NCBI GenBank assembly: GCA_024695315.1
Contig: JAILIJ010000059.1
Location: 1 to 9,133, forward strand
From: Bacteroidaceae bacterium
GTDB taxonomy: Bacteria > Bacteroidota > Bacteroidia > Bacteroidales > Bacteroidaceae
Direction of reading: 5' to 3'
DNA: 9,133 nt
The position numbers were made by a program, and so were the translations under genes. Shown piece after piece: positions 5,614-9,133 of the stretch (the stretch's first letter is position 1; every line of letters begins with the position of its first letter). The notes beneath the pieces were generated by a model. The model did no database searches, was not told the origin of the DNA, and saw only the letters and a program-made list of their open reading frames with translations.

Positions 5614-8100
5614 CTATAAACGGATGTGCAAATCTATTCCTAACTGGAATGGTTTGCAATGTTGTTCGAAGCATCGACCGACACTCACAAAACGAAATGT
5701 GTTGTACTCCGAATTGGTAAGATTCTTACCCCATAGCTGAATAGTACCGAGTTCTGTATCTAACGCTACACGAGCACCAAGTGTGGCATAGCTCGACTCA
5801 CGCAGAGAGTTTGACTCATCCCAATATATAGGACCTGCTCCACGTACATTGACACCTAAAGTTACATTTCTGAGCCAACCGGACTCTGACACCGCCCAAC
5901 AACGTGACAAGTCGACATCGTAAGTGTGCTGCGGCACAAAAGGAATGAAGTTGCCGGTATAGTCAGCACCATCCCCAGCATCGTAGTCTGTGAACTCAGC
6001 ATGCGTATATCCATAATTTGCTGACAAAGTCCATTTGTCGGTTGGATGCCACAAACCTGTCACTTCAACACCATAGCTACGACTCTGACCTGCATTTACC
6101 ATCATGCGTCCAAGACCAGAATTGACGAAACGAGCAATTTGCTGATCGCGAACCTCGATGAGAAACAAAGAACCATCGAGTTGCACCCTACGGTCGAGAA
6201 AGTTCAAATGTGTGCCTATTTCAAAATTCCACGAATACTCTGGTTTGTAAACAATCTGCTCGGCTGATGGAACTTCAAACTTAGGCATATTGGTGTCCAT
6301 AATCCTCATGACATATGTTGACAGAGCCACAGGTTCATAGTTATTATCAGGATCAGGTATTGTGGCTGGCATCGTAGGTGTCACCTTCGACAACTCATCA
6401 ATATAGTTGCCCACTCCATCCCTTATGCCTTTCATCATATCAACCCTAAGTTTGCCCTGTAACAGATCACTAAACATCTGTATGTTATAACCTCCAGAAC
6501 GTTGTCCCATGGAAGCCGAAGCATAGACATTGCCATTGACCCCAAGATCATATTTAACGGCAAACTTTGGAAGCACAACCACATCATCACGCTTCAATGT
6601 ACCAACATATGAAATGTCACTCGACAGATTCTGAAGGTCGACCGCCATCTTGCTATTATTAGCATTAGGCATACGGAACCCATATTCCACATAGGCCGGT
6701 GAATTGTAATCTATTGACATTTTTTCGTAACCAAAACGTACACCTGCAGTTAATGATAATTCCGATGTTATATCGAACGTGGACTGATGGAAAAATGCCA
6801 TGTTGTAGTTTGGTGTGTCATACTCACCATTCATTGATAGTTCGTCACCACGAAAATTCACACTCATACCTGTAAAGCCCATAGCCTGAAGCATCGCTAT
6901 CCTTGAAATGTCGGGCATAACAGTATTTATGTTGGACTCAAGCCATCTAAGACCGTCGGAGTAGAAAGTGACTGGGGCTTGCGTACTATATGACTGGTAC
7001 ATGGCATTTACGCCAAACAACCAATGCCAAAACATACTCTTGCCACAGTCCTTGAAGGTCAATTCCTCCGATACAGTATGAACACGCTGCTTCTGCTCCA
7101 AAGAATAGATATCTGCCGACAGAAAGTCCTGATCCATATACATACGGTCATCGAGATACTGATATCCGGTAATGGCATTCATTACGAAAAGAGGAGAACG
7201 ATATTCTACATTGACTCCACCATTCAGCATGCCACGACGATATGTACTCTCTCTGTTATTTGAAATAGTACCTATACTCGACTCAAGAAAGACAGGAGTA
7301 GTTTGGCTCCCTGCATAGTAATAGGGATAAGCGCCCTCATCGCTATAATCATAGCTCAAACTAAAGTCTATATTCAATCTATCATTATACTTATATATTC
7401 CACGAATACGGCCTCCACCACTCATCATGTTGTCAACCTTACTACCGGTATACGTATTCTCAAAGAACCCATCACCAGCCTCATAGTATCCTCCTGCAGA
7501 AAAGGCAAATTTGTCACTTATGTGATGATAATGCGTGACAGACGCCCTGCGATGATTGTCGCCAGTAGCATAGTCAAGGTTCAAATCCGTACCAGAATAT
7601 GAAAAAGGGTTCTTTGTATACACCCTAATGATGCCACCCATGGCGTTGCGTCCATAAAGAGTCCCCTGCGGACCACGCAACACATCGACACGCTCTATAT
7701 CATAAAAATTAAAGTCAAACGACGATTTCTCCATATAGGGCACATTGTCAACATATAACCCTATGGCTGGAGTATTTATTCGTGAACCTATGCCACGAAT
7801 ATACACAGCACTCGTTAAACGACTACCATAATCAGGCATATAGAAATTCGGAACAATAGCTGCAGCACCTTTCACCGATGTGACGTGCGATGCTTCAAGA
7901 CGCTCCCTCGACAACATACTGACCGAAGAAGGTAGAGAGCGCATAGAGGTATTTTCCTTGACAGTAGAAAATATATCAACCTCGTCAAGACTTAAGCCAC
8001 CACCCACGCTATCCATGTCCAGGACTGTCATCTTGTCATCATTAACAGGGGAAACAATCAGACTACCGACAATATTTGCTATAACCAATAAGTGTTGCAT
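5614..8100 (-). CDS. TonB-dependent outer-membrane receptor, siderophore/heme/vitamin type (non-SusC)
   Basis: This 828-aa outer-membrane receptor imports a ligand with energy from TonB-ExbBD. A short signal-like stretch (residues 1-17) is followed by a probable TonB box near LDEVDIFST (38-46). The plug domain covers about 52-165, with IRGIG (101-105), GLYVDNVP (114-121), ERVDVLRGPQGTLYGRNAMGG (136-156, key residues R142-G143-P144-Q145-G146) and IIRVYTKNP (157-165). The barrel shows KPEYSWNFEIG (619-629), RSYGVEV (674-680), GYTHAEF (697-703), LWGKNLTNSEYNTF (789-802) and the closing strand GIDLHIRL. There is no N-terminal CarboxypepD_reg-like domain and no SusD partner, which argues against a SusC-type glycan importer. 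An in-frame TAA at 8109-8107 fixes the start at 8100. The signal peptide has no Lys or Arg in its n-region, and the protein ends in Leu instead of the usual Phe. Ligand cannot be named from sequence. Confidence 0.93.
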   Translation of the reverse strand: MQHLLVIANIVGSLIVSPVNDDKMTVLDMDSVGGGLSLDEVDIFSTVKENTSMRSLPSSVSMLSRERLEASHVTSVKGAAAIVPNFYMPDYGSRLTSAVYIRGIGSRINTPAIGLYVDNVPYMEKSSFDFNFYDIERVDVLRGPQGTLYGRNAMGGIIRVYTKNPFSYSGTDLNLDYATGDNHRRASVTHYHHISDKFAFSAGGYYEAGDGFFENTYTGSKVDNMMSGGGRIRGIYKYNDRLNIDFSLSYDYSDEGAYPYYYAGSQTTPVFLESSIGTISNNRESTYRRGMLNGGVNVEYRSPLFVMNAITGYQYLDDRMYMDQDFLSADIYSLEQKQRVHTVSEELTFKDCGKSMFWHWLFGVNAMYQSYSTQAPVTFYSDGLRWLESNINTVMPDISRIAMLQAMGFTGMSVNFRGDELSMNGEYDTPNYNMAFFHQSTFDITSELSLTAGVRFGYEKMSIDYNSPAYVEYGFRMPNANNSKMAVDLQNLSSDISYVGTLKRDDVVVLPKFAVKYDLGVNGNVYASASMGQRSGGYNIQMFSDLLQGKLRVDMMKGIRDGVGNYIDELSKVTPTMPATIPDPDNNYEPVALSTYVMRIMDTNMPKFEVPSAEQIVYKPEYSWNFEIGTHLNFLDRRVQLDGSLFLIEVRDQQIARFVNSGLGRMMVNAGQSRSYGVEVTGLWHPTDKWTLSANYGYTHAEFTDYDAGDGADYTGNFIPFVPQHTYDVDLSRCWAVSESGWLRNVTLGVNVRGAGPIYWDESNSLRESSYATLGARVALDTELGTIQLWGKNLTNSEYNTFRFVSVGRCFEQHCKPFQLGIDLHIRL

Positions 8101-8168
8101 TTTGACTTACAATTTTTTACTCAGTTCTTTTTGCTTTACTACAATCTTTTATCCTTATTTTGATGGTG

Positions 8169-8200
8169 CAAAGGTACGGCGTCTTTTTCTTTCCAACAAT
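8169..8200 (-). promoter_or_regulatory. Bacteroidota promoter for the receptor operon
   Basis: On the minus strand, TACCTTTG (8176-8169) is an exact TAnnTTTG -7 box. ATTG (8200-8197) lies 20 bp upstream and matches the TTTG -33 element at three of four bases. The predicted start near 8163 gives a leader of about 60 nt. No convincing Fur, heme-responsive or riboswitch signature overlaps it. Confidence 0.65.
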
Positions 8201-8629
8201 CCTATATTTTTATGATTTTCCTTTTACCTACCCCATATTTCCTCTAACGAACAACATCTAAAGCAAGCCTCCAGTAGTGCCATGTCATATATACCAATAA
8301 AAAAAACGAAATGTACAAATTTGTGACTGATATTATTCATCAAAGATATGTATTTATTCCTACTGAGCAATTCTTTGGCTAATGCTAAAAAACTTCGATT
8401 CACTCAATGGTTCGGTCGTGCCATTGAAGTATTTTGAAAACTTATCCGGACTAATAGAATAATTCATGCAGAGTATTAAAAAAATATTCTGTGTAAAACG
8501 TCCAAATCATAACTACCACCGATGAAACTAATCTTTCCCTTTTTCAAAACTCCTACACGTTCAAGCACCTCTCCTTTACACTAAATTACGATAAACATTG
8601 ACACTAGTAACATTTTTCATGTGTATAAG
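8201..8629. other. Gene-free AT-rich region between the receptor promoter and an IS remnant
   Basis: I see no recognisable gene here. Minor structure includes a 10-bp perfect palindrome ACAAATTTGT (8315-8324), a 7-bp inverted repeat TCAATGG (8404-8410) with CCATTGA (8421-8427), and CAAAGA (8341-8346) with TCTTTG (8372-8377). On the minus strand a 35-codon frame begins MNYSISPDKF at 8467 and stops at 8360. Just upstream, in another frame, a stretch reading VLERVGVLKKGKISFIGG leads into a run of seven T at about 8480. These may be chance frames or the wreck of an old gene. They are not called as genes. Confidence 0.5.
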
Positions 8630-9114
8630 ATAACGTAAAATCGATGATTTTTAGGATGCTGAGATTATGGTTATCATGCCTCTATTCCATAACTCCAGCA
8701 ACAAGTGTCTTAAGCATTTTTACATTGAGAACGTGTGCAAACATCTTCACCACCTGTTTTCAAAGCTTGTTTCTTATAACCGTTTTGTTGAACTAGAACA
8801 AAAGGGGATTATACCTCTTATCAGCTTCATCAAGAAAGATCTGCTTGGTAAGTGTACGGGTATCAGCTTCGTTGATTCCACACCATTGCGTGTGTGTCGA
8901 AACCAGAAAATTTATATCCGTAAGACTTTCAAGGGGTTTGCGGCTCGTGACAAGTGCTCTATGAGGAGATTCTTTGGCTTCAAACTGCACTTGATATGTA
9001 ACGTAAAGGGTCGCTGTTTACTGTTACTTTCCAAATAAACCTACCATCAATATCATTAAAACTACTGATAATCAGCTATGTCTTTTCTAAACAAATTCAT
9101 CGAACTCACGTTAT
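8630..9114 (+). mobile_element. Internally deleted IS982-family element with terminal inverted repeats
   Basis: The left end at 8630-8652 (ATAACGT...CGATGA.TTT) and the reverse complement of the right end at 9114-9092 match at 18 of 23 bases, sharing ATAACGT and CGATGA blocks. Between them lies IS982-type transposase sequence on the plus strand. The span of about 485 bp is roughly half a normal IS982 element (near 1 kb). I could not fix the outer boundary to the base or find a target duplication, and the right end is close to the window edge. The IS982 assignment comes from the coding remnant; the repeat assignment is from direct comparison of the two ends. Confidence 0.7.
8655..9090 (+). pseudogene. 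IS982-family transposase pseudogene (N-terminus and central block missing)
   Basis: The first readable part starts right after a TAG (8652-8654) with DAEIMVIM and continues KHFYIENVCKHL, VSYNRFVELE, LGKCTGISFVDSTPLRVCRN, KTFKG, KCSM and FFGFKLHLICN. These are hallmark blocks of Bacteroidota IS982 transposases (DDE type). The D of FVDST, residue 70 counted from the ATG at 8667, is the first catalytic Asp. After NVKG near 9010 the expected D-V-D-D-R-K-P block and the catalytic Glu region are absent. The next frame instead carries the family C-terminus, VAVYCYFPNKPTINIIKTTDNQLCLF (key residues C-x-F-P-x-K-P and QLxLF), ending at TAA 9088-9090. About 145 codons of an expected 290-300 remain. The ATG-to-TAA frame 8667-9038 is therefore an artefact of the deletion. 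No active transposase can be made. Confidence 0.88.
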
Positions 9115-9133
9115 TTTTAGCAATTTGTCAGCA

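Noticed and set aside
4513..8100. SusC/SusD-type polysaccharide utilisation locus
   Set aside because: The receptor lacks the N-terminal carboxypeptidase-regulatory-like domain, the partner has no SusD features, and no carbohydrate enzymes are nearby.
8328..8342. Fur-like box TGATATTATTCATCA upstream of the receptor
   Set aside because: The match to the Fur consensus is poor and it lies about 150 bp upstream of the predicted promoter, so iron regulation is not supported.
8637..8651. K-I-D-D-F reading before the TAG as the true transposase N-terminus
   Set aside because: IS982 proteins do carry an IDDF-like motif near the N-terminus, but these bases match the inverted complement of the right end, so the terminal repeat explains them better. 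The two are not fully separable.
8667..9038. Complete 123-aa ORF as an independent gene
   Set aside because: It starts and ends inside transposase sequence. The homology continues before the ATG (DAEI) and resumes in another frame after the stop, so it is part of a pseudogene.
1..9133. CRISPR arrays, tRNA or rRNA genes
   Set aside because: I found no regularly spaced direct repeats and no tRNA or rRNA sequence on either strand by eye.

Overview
The window looks like chromosomal DNA of a Bacteroidales bacterium, most likely Prevotella or a close relative. The evidence is Bacteroidota-type promoters (TTTG, about 20 bp, TAnnTTTG), A-rich start contexts without clear Shine-Dalgarno sequences, a lipoprotein and a secreted protein with a short 'VYDLRGQ...IYIKNGRK' C-terminal sorting tail, a TonB-dependent receptor, and an IS982-type transposase remnant of the kind common in this group. 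The genus is inferred from gene character, not from a marker gene.

Layout. (1) 1-2362, minus strand: metA (homoserine O-acyltransferase, predicted acetyl-CoA type) followed 2 nt later by an RlhA-like U32 gene that runs off the left edge. The two are almost certainly one transcription unit. (2) 2439-4292, plus strand: a strong canonical promoter, a leader of about 150 nt, a small secreted lipoprotein, a perfect 12-bp rho-independent terminator, and then a membrane acyltransferase (family 3) only 25 nt beyond the T-run. (3) 4293-4512: a convergent intergenic region with a nested set of inverted repeats and a bidirectional terminator. (4) 4513-8200, minus strand: a TonB-dependent receptor (828 aa) with its own promoter, followed after 72 nt by a secreted protein with two tandem calycin-like beta domains and a type IX-like C-terminal tail. 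This looks like an outer-membrane uptake operon. (5) 8201-8629: a gene-free stretch. (6) 8630-9114: a decayed IS982-type element. Its terminal inverted repeats are still recognisable. The transposase has lost its N-terminus and a large central block, but the N-proximal part and the very C-terminus remain.

How the genes may work together. The receptor and the calycin-like protein probably act together at the cell surface to capture and import a small ligand. Heme, a siderophore or a vitamin are the usual choices, but the sequence does not say which. The plus-strand lipoprotein appears to carry a beta domain resembling those of the calycin-like protein, so the window may hold three surface components of related purpose. 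I see no SusD, no carbohydrate-active enzyme and no regulator. The metA-U32 unit is housekeeping. I do not see a clearly new multi-gene system. The most unusual items are the overlapping palindromes at 4341-4416, the doubly deleted IS, and the receptor/tandem-calycin pair.
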